Assembly: GCF_024741815.1 (NCBI RefSeq)
Contig: NZ_CP102951.1
Coordinates: forward strand, 1,401,001-1,465,000
DNA: 64,000 nt
Origin: Pseudomonas sp. LS1212
GTDB lineage: Bacteria; Pseudomonadota; Gammaproteobacteria; Pseudomonadales; Pseudomonadaceae
Reading direction: 5' to 3'
The position numbers were made by a program, and so were the translations under genes. Positions 44,551-52,909 of the stretch are shown piece after piece. The notes below the pieces were generated by a model. It had not been told where the DNA came from and did not search any database. It worked only from the letters and a program-made list of their open reading frames with translations. Each line of letters starts with the position of its first letter. Within the stretch, counting starts at the first letter, position 1.

Positions 44551-45000
44551 TCAGCCCTTCAGATACTTCTGGATGTTTTTCATTTGTTCATTCCACCCGT
44601 TGCTGTTCATCTTGAACGCTTCGTCGCGACGTGCAGCGGGAATTTTCTCGAAGCCCGACTCGACAACGCGTAGTAGCGTGCCATCGGCCAGTTCCTGCAG
44701 TTGGAAAACTACATGGGTGGTGGGCTCCTGCGAATAATCCACCGCGGGGTCGACGGCGTAGGGGTGCCAGCGAAAGGCCAACAAGTGCTCCTGCTCGATA
44801 CGCTCGACCTGTACGTCGAACTTCAGGTGTTCGTAGCCGGGATAGGTGATATGCCCTCGCGTGGGGGAGCCGACCTTGAACTGCTGGCCCTGGAGTGCCA
44901 CGCCAAACCATTGACCGAAGGTTTCGGCATTGGCCAGCGCTTTCCAGACTTCGGCCGGTGGTGCCTTGAGGCGAACTTCTTTTTCGATGCGATCTGTCAT
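44551..45000 (-). CDS. AHSA1/SRPBCC-domain protein
   Basis: A 149-residue START-like (Bet v 1) protein of the AHSA1 type: VRLKAPPAEVWKALANAETFGQWFGVALQG at the start, then FRWHPYAVDP and TLLRVVESGFEKIP, ending NGWNEQMKNIQKYL. Such domains bind hydrophobic ligands or act in activator roles; no ligand can be read. The ATG at 45000 is chosen over a longer frame. Confidence 0.85.
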   Translation of the reverse strand: MTDRIEKEVRLKAPPAEVWKALANAETFGQWFGVALQGQQFKVGSPTRGHITYPGYEHLKFDVQVERIEQEHLLAFRWHPYAVDPAVDYSQEPTTHVVFQLQELADGTLLRVVESGFEKIPAARRDEAFKMNSNGWNEQMKNIQKYLKG

Positions 45001-45092
45001 GGGCAACCTTTCGAATGTGGGTGGGTTTTCACACACCCAGCGTAGAAGGGCCTGGGCGGTGTGCAACATCGGTTTGGCGTTCCACCGTCGGC

Positions 45093-45197
45093 GTAGCCGC
45101 TGCCGCAGGCTGCGCTGGAGTCCCGCAGGGGCTCCCCGGCGATCTTGAGAACCTGCGCCCGCTTCGCGTGCGAGCGCAGCCTAGCGGCAGCGGCTAC
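45093..45197. repeat. extragenic palindromic repeat, GTAGCCGCTGCCG type
   Basis: Same type as 32107, with inverted ends GTAGCCGCTGCCG and CGGCAGCGGCTAC. Its right edge supplies the TAG stop codon (45194-45196) of the MocR gene, so the repeat and the reading frame overlap. Confidence 0.8.
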
Positions 45198-46558
45198 AGT
45201 GACCGCGGCGGGGCGCTCGAGATCACCGCCGCGGCAACCCTTTCCAGCGCCAGCTTGAGCTCGGCCCGGTTCCTGGCCGCCGACAGGCTGATTCGAATCG
45301 CCTGGGTATCACTCTGCTTCACGGCGAAAACCTCGGCCGGCACGACGTCGACCTCGGCGGCGCGGCAGGCCTGTGCCAATGCCGTGGATGACTGCCCGGC
45401 CATCACCCAGATATGCGGCGAAGGGATGTCGGTCTCGAACAGGGCAGGCCCGAGAATTTTCCTGGCCAGGCGCCAGCGTTGGGTGACTTCCTCGGTTTGC
45501 CAGGCCAACCGGCGTTGCGCGGTGCCGTCCTCTATCCATTGGCAGGCAATGCTCAGGCTCAACGGCGATATCGCCCAATGCGTGGCTTGAGCGTGCGGGT
45601 CGATGCGCTCGAGTACCTCCGGGTCTGCAACGATCCAGCCGAGACGCAGGCCAGGGGCGACGGTTTTCGACAGGCTGGTCACCAGCAGCCCATGACGGCC
45701 GAGCACTTTGGACAGCGGTGGTATGCGAGCAAGGCCACCGTACACGTCGTCTTCAATCACCAGCAGGTCATGCTGCCTGACCACCTCGGCAATCTCCAGT
45801 TGCCGCTGGACAGTCATGGTCGCCGCCGTGGGGTTTTGCAGGGTCGGGGTGAGCACGATGATTTTCGCCCCGGTCGCTCGCGCCATGCGGTCGAGATCGT
45901 CCGGCACGATGCCATGTCGGTCCAGCGCCACTCCATGCAAGGGCAGGCGCAATTGGCGGCAGGCGGCCTTGATGCCCGGCGCGGTAAAGGCTTCCACGAG
46001 CACGGGCTCACCCGGCTGGCAGAGCGACAGCAGGGCCGTGAACAGCCCTTGCTGGGCCCCGGCACAGAGCAGGATGTTCTGCGCCGGTACGTTCAGGCCT
46101 CGGGCCTGCAGCCAGGCAGCGCCGCGAACACGGCCGAGCTGCAGGTCCTCTGCGCCGAGGTAGTGTTGCAGGTGCCGGGCCTGGCCGCTGTGCAGCAATG
46201 CATGCAAGGCCGTTTCGACATCCTCTTCATGTTCGTCGGTCACCGGTACGTTGGTGGACAGGTCGATCAGGGCAGGCCGCTCGCCTGGATGCTTGAGGCG
46301 AAACAGCGTCGCTTCCTTGCTGCCGGCCAGCACATAGGTGCCGCGCCCGACTTCGCCCGCTACCAGGTGCCGTCGCGCCGCTTCGCGGTAGGCCTGCATG
46401 GTCGTGCTCGGGTTCAGGCCCAGGTTCCAGGCCAGGCGCCGTTGCGGCGGCAGGCGCTCACCGACCTTCAGCTCGCCGTTCTCGATGGCCTGGGTGATGG
46501 CTTCGACCAGGGCCAGGTAGCGGGGCAGGGGGCTGTCGGTCAATCGAGGAGTCCACAT
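45194..46558 (-). CDS. MocR/PdxR-family transcription regulator
   Basis: A 454-residue GntR-type regulator with an N-terminal winged helix (about 10-75: LYLALVEAITQAIENGELKVGERLPPQRRLAWNLGLNPSTTMQAYREAARR) and a fold type I aminotransferase domain. The PLP lysine is expected in SLSKTVAPGLRLGW, with LIEDDVYGG upstream. Such proteins sense PLP or an amino compound and control a divergent gene, here the threonine dehydratase-like enzyme. Direct repeats lie in the shared promoter. The first third of the protein also fits the standard 470-residue length. Confidence 0.9.
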   Translation of the reverse strand: MWTPRLTDSPLPRYLALVEAITQAIENGELKVGERLPPQRRLAWNLGLNPSTTMQAYREAARRHLVAGEVGRGTYVLAGSKEATLFRLKHPGERPALIDLSTNVPVTDEHEEDVETALHALLHSGQARHLQHYLGAEDLQLGRVRGAAWLQARGLNVPAQNILLCAGAQQGLFTALLSLCQPGEPVLVEAFTAPGIKAACRQLRLPLHGVALDRHGIVPDDLDRMARATGAKIIVLTPTLQNPTAATMTVQRQLEIAEVVRQHDLLVIEDDVYGGLARIPPLSKVLGRHGLLVTSLSKTVAPGLRLGWIVADPEVLERIDPHAQATHWAISPLSLSIACQWIEDGTAQRRLAWQTEEVTQRWRLARKILGPALFETDIPSPHIWVMAGQSSTALAQACRAAEVDVVPAEVFAVKQSDTQAIRISLSAARNRAELKLALERVAAAVISSAPPRSL

Positions 46559-46567
46559 TTATTACTG

Positions 46568-46598
46568 CCCATGCAATATAAGATTTTACCCATACAAT
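46568..46598. promoter_or_regulatory. direct repeats, candidate MocR operator
   Basis: CCCATGCAAT (46568-46577) and CCCATACAAT (46589-46598) differ at one base and are 21 bases apart, two helical turns. Tandem direct repeats on one face of the helix are the known site type for MocR regulators. They sit between the two divergent start codons (46558 and 46646). Confidence 0.6.
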
Positions 46599-46645
46599 GC
46601 AGTGCTCCTAAGATCAGGTCAAACCCCCGACCTGACAGGTGCCTC

Positions 46646-47608
46646 ATGTTCGATCTCAATGGCCTGCGCGAAGCGGCGCAGCATATTCGTGGCCACGTTG
46701 CGCCGACTCCGCAATTGGCCTGGCCACGGCTGGCCGAGCGGCTGGGTTGCGAGGTCTGGGTCAAACATGAAAACCACGCGCCGACCGGCGCTTTCAAAGT
46801 CAGGGGCGGCCTGCTCTACGTCCAGGCGCTGCTCGAACGTTCGCCCGGCGTACGCGGGCTGGTAACCGCCACGCGCGGCAATCATGGCCAGAGCCTGGCC
46901 CTGGCGGCGCGCAGTGTCGGGCTGCCGATCATCATCGTGGTACCGCAAGGCAATTCCCGGGAAAAGAATGCCGCCATGCGCGCCTTGGGCGCCCAGCTGA
47001 TCGAGTATGGCCAGGACTTCGACGAAGCCCGCAACGAAGCCGCCCGCCAGGCGCAACTGCATGGCTACGAAAGCGTCCCGGCCTTTCATCCCGACCTGAT
47101 CCGCGGCGTTGCCACTTACGCGCTCGAGTTGCTCGAAGCGGTGCAGGATCTGCGCTGCGTCTACGTGCCGATCGGCATGGGGTCAGGCATTTGTGGGTTG
47201 ATCCAGGTCCGCGATTTGCTGGGCCTCAAGACCGAGATCGTTGGCGTGGTTTCGACGGCCGCGGACGCCTATGCGCAAAGTTTCGAACAGGGGCGGATCG
47301 TCACCACCGAAACGGCCAATACCTTCGCCGATGGCATTGCCTGTCGCCTGCCTTCGGCCGATGCCTTCGAAATCATCCGCCAGGGTGCTGCGCGGGTGGT
47401 GCGGGTCAGCGATGACGAGATCGCCGATGCCATGTGCATTTTCCACGAAGACACCCACAACACCGCCGAAGGTGCGGGAGCGGCCGGGCTGGCCGCGCTG
47501 ATCCAGGAGCGTGATCGCCAGCAAGGCGCCCGGGTTGCGGTGGTGCTCAGCGGCGCCAATATCGACCGGCTGCGCTATGCGCAGACGCTGGCCAGGCCTT
47601 CAGCTTGA
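46646..47608 (+). CDS. threonine dehydratase/serine racemase-like PLP enzyme
   Basis: A 320-residue fold type II enzyme. The PLP lysine is K51 in ENHAPTGAFKVRGG, and TATRGNHGQSLALAA and PIGMGSGICGL are the ring and phosphate loops. It lacks the regulatory ACT domain of biosynthetic IlvA. It may deaminate threonine or serine, or a hydroxyamino acid such as 3-hydroxyaspartate. The MocR gene is divergent and likely controls it. The start MFDLNGLREAA at 46646 is preferred to a much longer open frame antisense to the regulator. Confidence 0.85.
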   Translation: MFDLNGLREAAQHIRGHVAPTPQLAWPRLAERLGCEVWVKHENHAPTGAFKVRGGLLYVQALLERSPGVRGLVTATRGNHGQSLALAARSVGLPIIIVVPQGNSREKNAAMRALGAQLIEYGQDFDEARNEAARQAQLHGYESVPAFHPDLIRGVATYALELLEAVQDLRCVYVPIGMGSGICGLIQVRDLLGLKTEIVGVVSTAADAYAQSFEQGRIVTTETANTFADGIACRLPSADAFEIIRQGAARVVRVSDDEIADAMCIFHEDTHNTAEGAGAAGLAALIQERDRQQGARVAVVLSGANIDRLRYAQTLARPSA

Positions 47609-47977
47609 GGCGCCAGGGCGCACGATGACTTCCAGCAGATGACCATCGGGGTCATCGAAATAGAAGCCCCGGTCGCCGTTGTGATGGTAGATCTCGCCGG
47701 GGCGATGCTTGCCCGGGTCGCCCCAGTAGGGCAGGCCGCGTTCGCGTACCCGCGCGAACGCGGCGTCGAACTCATCCTTGCCCACCAGAAAGGCATAGTG
47801 CTGGGATGAAAACTCGTCGTTGTCGTAGAAATCCATCGATACGTCGTTGCCCAACTGCACGACCAGCATCGGCCCGAAGGGCGTCGCCGGGGGCAGGCCA
47901 AGGATTTGCGTGAGGAAGGTTGCCGAGGTCTGTTTGTCCCGGCACCAGACGATCGTGTGGTTCAACTGGATGCTCAC
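47600..47977 (-). CDS. VOC-family (glyoxalase-fold) protein
   Basis: A 125-residue vicinal oxygen chelate protein with two beta-alpha-beta repeats: LNHTIVWCRDKQTSATFLTQILGLP, QHYAFLVGKDEFDAAFARVRERGLPYWGDP and GFYFDDPDGHLLEVIVRP. A histidine near the start and EVI near the end are typical metal ligands. The GTG at 47977 follows GGAG by eight bases. It overlaps the threonine dehydratase-like gene by nine bases at the 3' ends. Confidence 0.85.
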   Translation of the reverse strand: MSIQLNHTIVWCRDKQTSATFLTQILGLPPATPFGPMLVVQLGNDVSMDFYDNDEFSSQHYAFLVGKDEFDAAFARVRERGLPYWGDPGKHRPGEIYHHNGDRGFYFDDPDGHLLEVIVRPGASS

Positions 47978-48062
47978 TTCGCGTTCTCCTTTCCAGACCA
48001 GTAGCACGCGTCGGTCCTGCGATGCCCTCTAGTATTAGATGAAAACAACCAGGAGGTGGGAA

Positions 48063-48641
48063 ATGACCGCTTCATTTTCGATCCATCCGTCTGTCGACAA
48101 GGGCATCGAGGCCGGCATGGACAATTTCACCGGCGGCAGCCTGGTCTGTAAATGCCCGCAGGATCCGGTACGCGTCCAGGTCGATGCGCAGTCGGCCTTC
48201 AACCATGCCTGTGGCTGCACCAAGTGCTGGAAACCCGAAGGCGCCTTGTTCTCCATGGTCGCGGTGGTGCCCCGGGACAAGCTCAGGGTCACCGAGCATG
48301 CCGAGAAACTCGCGATCGTCGACCCCAAGGCCACGATCCAGCGGTATGCCTGTACCCAGTGTGGCACGCACATGTATGGGCGAATCGAGAACGCCGCGCA
48401 CCCCCTGTACGGGTTTGACTTCATTCACACGGAACTGTCACCGGACAAAGGCTGGACTGCCCCGCAATTTGCCGCGTTCGTTTCATCGATCATCGAATCG
48501 GGGACCGACCCGGCGATCATGGGCGAAGTGCGCGCGCGGCTCAATGAACTCGGCCTGGAGCCGTATGATTGTCTGTCGCCACCCTTGATGGATCTGATTG
48601 CGACCCATATCGCCAAGACCTCGGGCGCCTTGAAGTCGTGA
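48063..48641 (+). CDS. gfa: glutathione-dependent formaldehyde-activating enzyme (Gfa family)
   Basis: A 192-residue zinc protein of the Gfa family, which speeds the addition of formaldehyde to glutathione in the detoxification path. The zinc cysteines are visible in LVCKCPQDPV, NHACGCTKCWKP and YACTQCGTHMYGRIE. MTASFSIHPSVDKGI is the family start. No adjacent frmA/fghA, so a role in formaldehyde handling is by family only. Confidence 0.9.
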   Translation: MTASFSIHPSVDKGIEAGMDNFTGGSLVCKCPQDPVRVQVDAQSAFNHACGCTKCWKPEGALFSMVAVVPRDKLRVTEHAEKLAIVDPKATIQRYACTQCGTHMYGRIENAAHPLYGFDFIHTELSPDKGWTAPQFAAFVSSIIESGTDPAIMGEVRARLNELGLEPYDCLSPPLMDLIATHIAKTSGALKS

Positions 48642-48660
48642 CGCGGGTGGCGAGCGCCGC

Positions 48661-50073
48661 TCAGTGACACTCGATACGGTTGCGACCATTTTTCTTGGCG
48701 CGATAAAGCGCCAGGTCGCTGCGTGAAAGCGAGGAATGGGCGCTGTCATCGTTGGCATGCATGGCCGCGACGCCCACGCTGACGGTCAGGGGAATGCGCT
48801 GATCGCCTGCGAGCAGGGGCGTTTCCTCGATCCGTTGTTGCATCTGCCGGGCAAATGCCGTGGCTTCGGCGATGTCGGCACCGCTGAGGACCACGGCAAA
48901 CTCTTCACCACCGACCCGACCGGCAAGGTCGGTCTCGCCCAGCTGATCACTCAAAATGGTCGCGAAATGCTTGAGCGCCTGATCACCCACGGCGTGTCCC
49001 CAGCGATCATTGATCGTCTTGAAGTGGTCCAGGTCGCACATCAGCACGGCGGCACAGCGGTCGCCGGTGCGCTGGATCAGGGCCAGTTCGGCTTCGATCT
49101 GCATCATGAAATGGCGGCGATTGGGCAATTGGGTGAGATAGTCGACGGTCGCGAACTCCTGCAGTTCAGCCTCGATGCGCTTGCGCTCGGTCACATCGGT
49201 GATGAAGCCGTGCCAGAGGGTGCTGCCGTCTTCCAGCTGGCGGGGCTTGGCGTCACCCTGACGCCAGCGCAGGCCCTGCCGGGGTAGCTGGACGCGGTAC
49301 TCGCAGTGCCAGGGAGTCAGGTTCGCAGCGGACAGGTCGAACGACGAACGGTAAGCCGCGAGGTCCTCTGGATGAATGAGCGCGTTGATCGCTTCGGTAT
49401 GGGTGGCGACCTGCTCTGGGGTGAGCTCGTAGATATCGCGGATGCCTGCACTGGCATAGGAAAAGAATGATGTTGCGTCTGGCATCAGCCGATATTGAAA
49501 CACCAGGCCAGGCACTTCATCGGTCAGGCTGGTCATCAGGTCGACCGTGTGCTGCAACTTGTCCGACATTGCCCGCATGGCCGAAATATCGGTGGTTGTG
49601 CCGACCATGCGCAGCGGCCTGCCTTCGCTGTCGCGGCTGACCACCTTGCCACGGCTGCAGATCCATTTGTAGCTGCCGTCCTTGCAGCGAATCCGGTGTT
49701 CCACCTCATAGCTTTCGGTCTGCTGATCAAAGTGCGCCTGGATCGTTGACTTTACATAGGCCCGGTCATCCGGATGCAGGCGTTCGTAGCTATCGTCGAT
49801 CCGGTTGCTGAGCTCGTGCTCGGCATACCCCAGTATCGCTTTCCAACCGGAGGAATAGTGGATTTCACCCGTTGTAACGTTTCGGTCCCAAACACCAGTG
49901 GCGCTTCCGGAGAGGGCCAGTGCCATCCGTTTTTCGCTTTCACGCAGGGCTTCCTGCGCTGAGCGGTCCTGAGTGTCGGCAATGTCGAGCGAACTCTGGG
50001 GGCTTACCAGGTCAGGTTCCGCGGGAGTCAGCATATTCAGCTCAGTCGACAGGGCTGGAGGGGATGCAGACAT
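48661..50073 (-). CDS. PAS-GGDEF diguanylate cyclase
   Basis: A 470-residue protein: N-terminal PAS fold (about 45-160, YSSGWKAILGYAEHELSNRIDDSYERLHPDDR), a second PAS (about 185-305) and a GGDEF domain (about 315-470). The active-site motif is RVGGEEFAVV (GGEEF at 388-392), so it should make c-di-GMP. The inhibitory I-site RxxD is replaced by GETD, so feedback inhibition is probably absent. There are no transmembrane segments. Ligand unknown. Confidence 0.9.
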   Translation of the reverse strand: MSASPPALSTELNMLTPAEPDLVSPQSSLDIADTQDRSAQEALRESEKRMALALSGSATGVWDRNVTTGEIHYSSGWKAILGYAEHELSNRIDDSYERLHPDDRAYVKSTIQAHFDQQTESYEVEHRIRCKDGSYKWICSRGKVVSRDSEGRPLRMVGTTTDISAMRAMSDKLQHTVDLMTSLTDEVPGLVFQYRLMPDATSFFSYASAGIRDIYELTPEQVATHTEAINALIHPEDLAAYRSSFDLSAANLTPWHCEYRVQLPRQGLRWRQGDAKPRQLEDGSTLWHGFITDVTERKRIEAELQEFATVDYLTQLPNRRHFMMQIEAELALIQRTGDRCAAVLMCDLDHFKTINDRWGHAVGDQALKHFATILSDQLGETDLAGRVGGEEFAVVLSGADIAEATAFARQMQQRIEETPLLAGDQRIPLTVSVGVAAMHANDDSAHSSLSRSDLALYRAKKNGRNRIECH

Positions 50074-50074
50074 T

Positions 50075-50290
50075 TTATATCAGCTAATTCAAGGCGTAGC
50101 TCGCCGAACAGCGCCTGCAGATGCGCTTCGGTGCCCCATAGCGGAGGCGGTTGGGCGCCTGCCGGCGGCGGCAGGTGCCGCCCGAGCGTCTTGAACATCT
50201 GGCCGATATAGCCCCTCCGGCGTCCAGTTCGATCCTTGTCCGAGCGTCCGATAAGGCTGGCCATTCATCCGACCGGGCGGGTTTGCTCGA
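50075..50290 (-). pseudogene. SAM-dependent methyltransferase remnant
   Basis: The minus strand carries GYIGQMFKTLGRHLPPPAGAQPPPLWG...LQALFGELRL, a block typical of the middle of Pseudomonas class I methyltransferases. It is preceded, one frame off, by SNWTPEG, which normally joins it directly, so there is a frameshift at the GGGGCTATATC run. The N-terminal SAM-binding half and the C-terminus are absent. It lies just upstream of the GGDEF gene start. Confidence 0.5.
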
Positions 50291-50359
50291 TCGCGCCTCT
50301 AGGCGAGGTTTGCGAAGGCGCTCAATATCATTGTGATACGGTCCAGGTGGAGAGCAACC

Positions 50360-50893
50360 ATGGCAGCCCAGGACATCGCCACCGCACTGCAGCGTGTGGA
50401 GACGGTATTACGACGGCACCCCGAGGCCGGCCTGCATGACGATACACCGGTGATGGCGCGCTGGGAGGGCGGTACACGGGTCGCCGCTCGCCATGCCAAC
50501 GGTACGCAGGTGTTGACCGACATGCCGACCCAACTGGGCGGCAACGACGATCGGGTTACACCCGGCTGGTTGTTGCGTGCAGGCCTGGCCTCCTGCGCCC
50601 TGACCGGGATCGCCATGGCCGCGGCCCTCGAAGGGATCGAACTCGGTAGCCTCGAAGTGCAGGCCAGCAGCCGTTCCGATTTGTGCGGCCTGTTGGGCGT
50701 GCCCGGCACCGATGGCCAGCCGGTGGGGGCTGAACCCCAGGGTGTGGAGCTGCAGGTACGGATCAGCGCGCCTGGCGTTTCGCCGGAGCGCTTGCAGGCG
50801 TTGGTCGAGGACAGCCAGCGCCGTTCGCCGGTCTGCTGTGCCTTGCAACACCCCGTTCCCGTTGTCTTGCACATCGAGGTTGTCGGCGGCTGA
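50360..50893 (+). CDS. OsmC/Ohr-family protein
   Basis: A 177-residue OsmC-type protein: LLRAGLASCALTGIAMAAALEGIEL carries the first conserved cysteine, followed by LEVQASSRSDLCGLLG, and SPVCCALQHPVPVVLHIEV carries the second. In the family the two cysteines reduce organic hydroperoxides. The start MAAQDIATALQRVE at 50360 is preferred to the longer frame. Its TGA overlaps the ATG of the AraC remnant. Confidence 0.85.
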   Translation: MAAQDIATALQRVETVLRRHPEAGLHDDTPVMARWEGGTRVAARHANGTQVLTDMPTQLGGNDDRVTPGWLLRAGLASCALTGIAMAAALEGIELGSLEVQASSRSDLCGLLGVPGTDGQPVGAEPQGVELQVRISAPGVSPERLQALVEDSQRRSPVCCALQHPVPVVLHIEVVGG

Positions 50894-51009
50894 TGGACGC
50901 CCTGTCGGAAACCCTTCGGGTCGTGCACCTGGTGGGCGATGAGTTCGGCGCACCGCCTGCGGCCTTGCGGCGAAGCCACGGGGTGGGCGCGCAGCGCCGC
51001 AGTGGCTGA
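50893..51009 (+). pseudogene. AraC-family regulator reduced to its two ends
   Basis: A 38-codon frame overlapping the osmC stop. It begins MDALSETLRVVHLVG, the typical start of cupin-type AraC regulators, then continues immediately as EFGAPPAALRRS, the typical end of the AraC helix-turn-helix domain. About 250-270 residues expected between these are missing without a frame change, so this looks like a precise in-frame deletion. Recognition rests on short segments. Confidence 0.5.
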
Positions 51010-51435
51010 TCAGTTCGTCGCGGGTCGAATCGCAAAGCCCTCCTTGGACTCGCTGACAATCCGGAACTGCTCGCGCTCACCTGCCTTCAACTCAACCGCC
51101 AGTTCACGGTGCAGACGGCCCTTGCCGCAGAGGGTGTCGTCTTGCTCATCGACGCCAATGCCGACGGTTCGGGCGCCTGCGGGCAGCTGAAAACGGGCCT
51201 CCTCACCGATGCCGATACGTGCGGCCACCTGACGGTCGATCAGTATGGCCACGTAGCAGCCACCGCCGAGCATGCCGATGTCGCGGTTGACCACGATCTG
51301 GCCGGCGCCTTCGAGGGGTTGTTGGTAGGCCAGCAGGCGATCGGCCGGTACCGGGGTCACGCGTTCGGGGTCGGCGCGAAAGGATGAGCAGCCGGCCAGG
51401 GCCAGCAGGGGCAGCACTGCACAGAGCATTCTCAT
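51010..51435 (-). CDS. small lipoprotein
   Basis: A 141-residue lipoprotein: MRMLCAVLPLLALAGC with lipobox LAGC and C16 as the lipidated residue. The mature part is beta-rich: LAYQQPLEGAGQIVVNRDIGMLGGGCYVAILIDRQVAARIGIGEEARFQLPAGARTVGIG. It resembles DUF2846-type proteins. Its stop lies directly next to the AraC remnant stop (convergent). Confidence 0.7.
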   Translation of the reverse strand: MRMLCAVLPLLALAGCSSFRADPERVTPVPADRLLAYQQPLEGAGQIVVNRDIGMLGGGCYVAILIDRQVAARIGIGEEARFQLPAGARTVGIGVDEQDDTLCGKGRLHRELAVELKAGEREQFRIVSESKEGFAIRPATN

Positions 51436-51527
51436 CGAGGCGTCCTCCGGCGCAGCGGCCCATCCCGGGTATGCTCCGGGATGGGCAGGGTCATGGCAGT
51501 TATGCACACATCCCGAGAAGCTGAATA

Positions 51528-52112
51528 TCAGCTTTTATGCTTGGTGGTGATTTTCAGGATGTCGGTATAAATGACGTCCACCGTCTGGCCGACCTTGAGA
51601 TTTTTCATCCGAGCCCGAAGTTCTGGGTCTTCGACGGTGACCACTTTTTCCTTGCCTTCAGGTGGCATCAGCGTCACCTGATGCTTATCCAGGTCAATTT
51701 TAGTGATCTTCGAGGTGATCTTGATCTGACGGTATGCCTCGCCGCCTGGGTTGGGATTGTCCTTGGTTGCGCGCGCGACCGCGGTTTCCTGGCTTGCCCC
51801 CGGTGCACCACCCACTTCAGTATTGAGCACCGCAGCGACCGAACGAGTGACATCCACGTTGACCTGATCACCGACTTTCAGATTGTGCAGGTTCTTGGCC
51901 TGATCGCTCAGTTGAATAGGTATCTTGCTGCCATTGGGTCCCTCCACCGTCACCCGATGGTTGGCCGCATCGACGGCGAGGACCTGGGTGACCACATTAT
52001 CTTCTATCGCTGTGCCCCCTATGAACACTTCGTCTGCATGGACCGAGAAGCTGGCTGCCGACATAAGCGAGGCGAGAGCGATGGCGTGGGTCAGAGTGCG
52101 AAGTTGTTTCAT
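51528..52112 (-). CDS. periplasmic small-barrel protein, two similar domains
   Basis: A 194-residue exported protein (signal peptide MKQLRTLTHAIALASLMSAASFSVHA). Two similar parts: VTQVLAVDAANHRVTVEGPNGSKIPIQLSDQAKNLHNLKVGDQVNVDVTRSV and ITKIDLDKHQVTLMPPEGKEKVVTVEDPELRARMKNLKVGQTVDVIYTDIL, an internal duplication of an OB-like fold. Function unknown. Confidence 0.75.
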   Translation of the reverse strand: MKQLRTLTHAIALASLMSAASFSVHADEVFIGGTAIEDNVVTQVLAVDAANHRVTVEGPNGSKIPIQLSDQAKNLHNLKVGDQVNVDVTRSVAAVLNTEVGGAPGASQETAVARATKDNPNPGGEAYRQIKITSKITKIDLDKHQVTLMPPEGKEKVVTVEDPELRARMKNLKVGQTVDVIYTDILKITTKHKS

Positions 52113-52230
52113 AGGCGTACGTTCCGTGTGATGGCTATGGAGAAACAGGGTGGGCATAACGTCGTGGGAGAGAGCATAGACGCTGGATTCCATTTCGGGA
52201 GGCGGCACTCGGCGCAACATGGCTGCTCAA

Positions 52231-52545
52231 CACGGTCGGCGTAGCCGCTGCCGCCAGGCTGCGCTGGAGTCCCGCAGGGGCTCCCCGGCGATCTTGAGAT
52301 CTTGCGCGCGCTGCGCACGCGAGCGCAGCCTTCCGCAGCGGCTACATGGGGTCGGCGTTCCACGGTCGGCGTAGCCGCTGCCGCCAGGCTGCGCTGGAGT
52401 CCCGCAGGGGCTCCCCGGCGATCTTGAGATCTTGCGCGCGCTGCGCACGCGAGCGCAGCCTTCGGCAGCGGCTACATGGGGTCGGCGTTCCACGGTCGGC
52501 GTAGCCGCTGCCGTCAGGCTGCGCTGGAGTCCCGCAGGGGCTCCC
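52231..52545. repeat. tandem 130-bp repeats, 2.4 copies, of the GTAGCCGCTGCCG type
   Basis: Copies start at 52231, 52361 and 52491 (CACGGTCGGCG), with a 130-base period; the third breaks off after about 55 bases. Copies differ at a few bases (for example TTCCGCAGC in copy 1, TTCGGCAGC in copy 2). Each contains inverted arms like the single elements at 32107 and 45093. It fills the 455-base gap before the FKBP gene. Confidence 0.9.
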
Positions 52546-52567
52546 TTGGCGGTCTTCCCTCGTTCCC

Positions 52568-52909
52568 TCAATCATCCCGCGTCAGCACTTCCAGCAGCTC
52601 GATTTCGAAGATCAGGTTTGAGTTGGGCTTGATATGCGCGCCAACCGCTCTTTCGCCATACCCCAGGTGCGCCGGCACGAAGAGCTTGCGCTTGCCGCCG
52701 ACCTTCATGCCCATCAGGCCCTGGTCCCAACCCTTGATCACACGGCCGGTGCCGATCACGCACTGGAAGTGCTTGCCGCGCTCATGGGAAGAATCGAAAA
52801 CCGTGCCGTCCTCCAGCCAACCCGTGTATTGGGTGGTGATCAAGGCACCCTTGACCACTGCCTTGCCATCGCCCAGTTGAATGTCTTCAACCTTCAATTC
52901 GCTGCTCAT
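52568..52909 (-). CDS. FKBP-type peptidyl-prolyl isomerase
   Basis: A 113-residue single-domain FKBP without a signal peptide, so cytosolic. The core is intact: YTGWLEDGTVFDSSHERG, VIGTGRVIKGWDQGLMGMKVGGKRKLFVPAHLGYGERAVG and NLIFEIELLEV. The active-site Y, F, D, W and Y of FKBP are all seen. The tandem repeat array lies directly behind it. Confidence 0.95.
   Translation of the reverse strand: MSSELKVEDIQLGDGKAVVKGALITTQYTGWLEDGTVFDSSHERGKHFQCVIGTGRVIKGWDQGLMGMKVGGKRKLFVPAHLGYGERAVGAHIKPNSNLIFEIELLEVLTRDD

Noticed and set aside
45413..47608. A very long plus-strand frame of 731 codons
   Set aside because: Its first two thirds run antisense to the MocR gene; only the part from 46646 has enzyme motifs and a normal start.
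52231..52545. Possible CRISPR array
   Set aside because: Units are 130 bases long and contiguous, with no variable spacers and no cas genes nearby.
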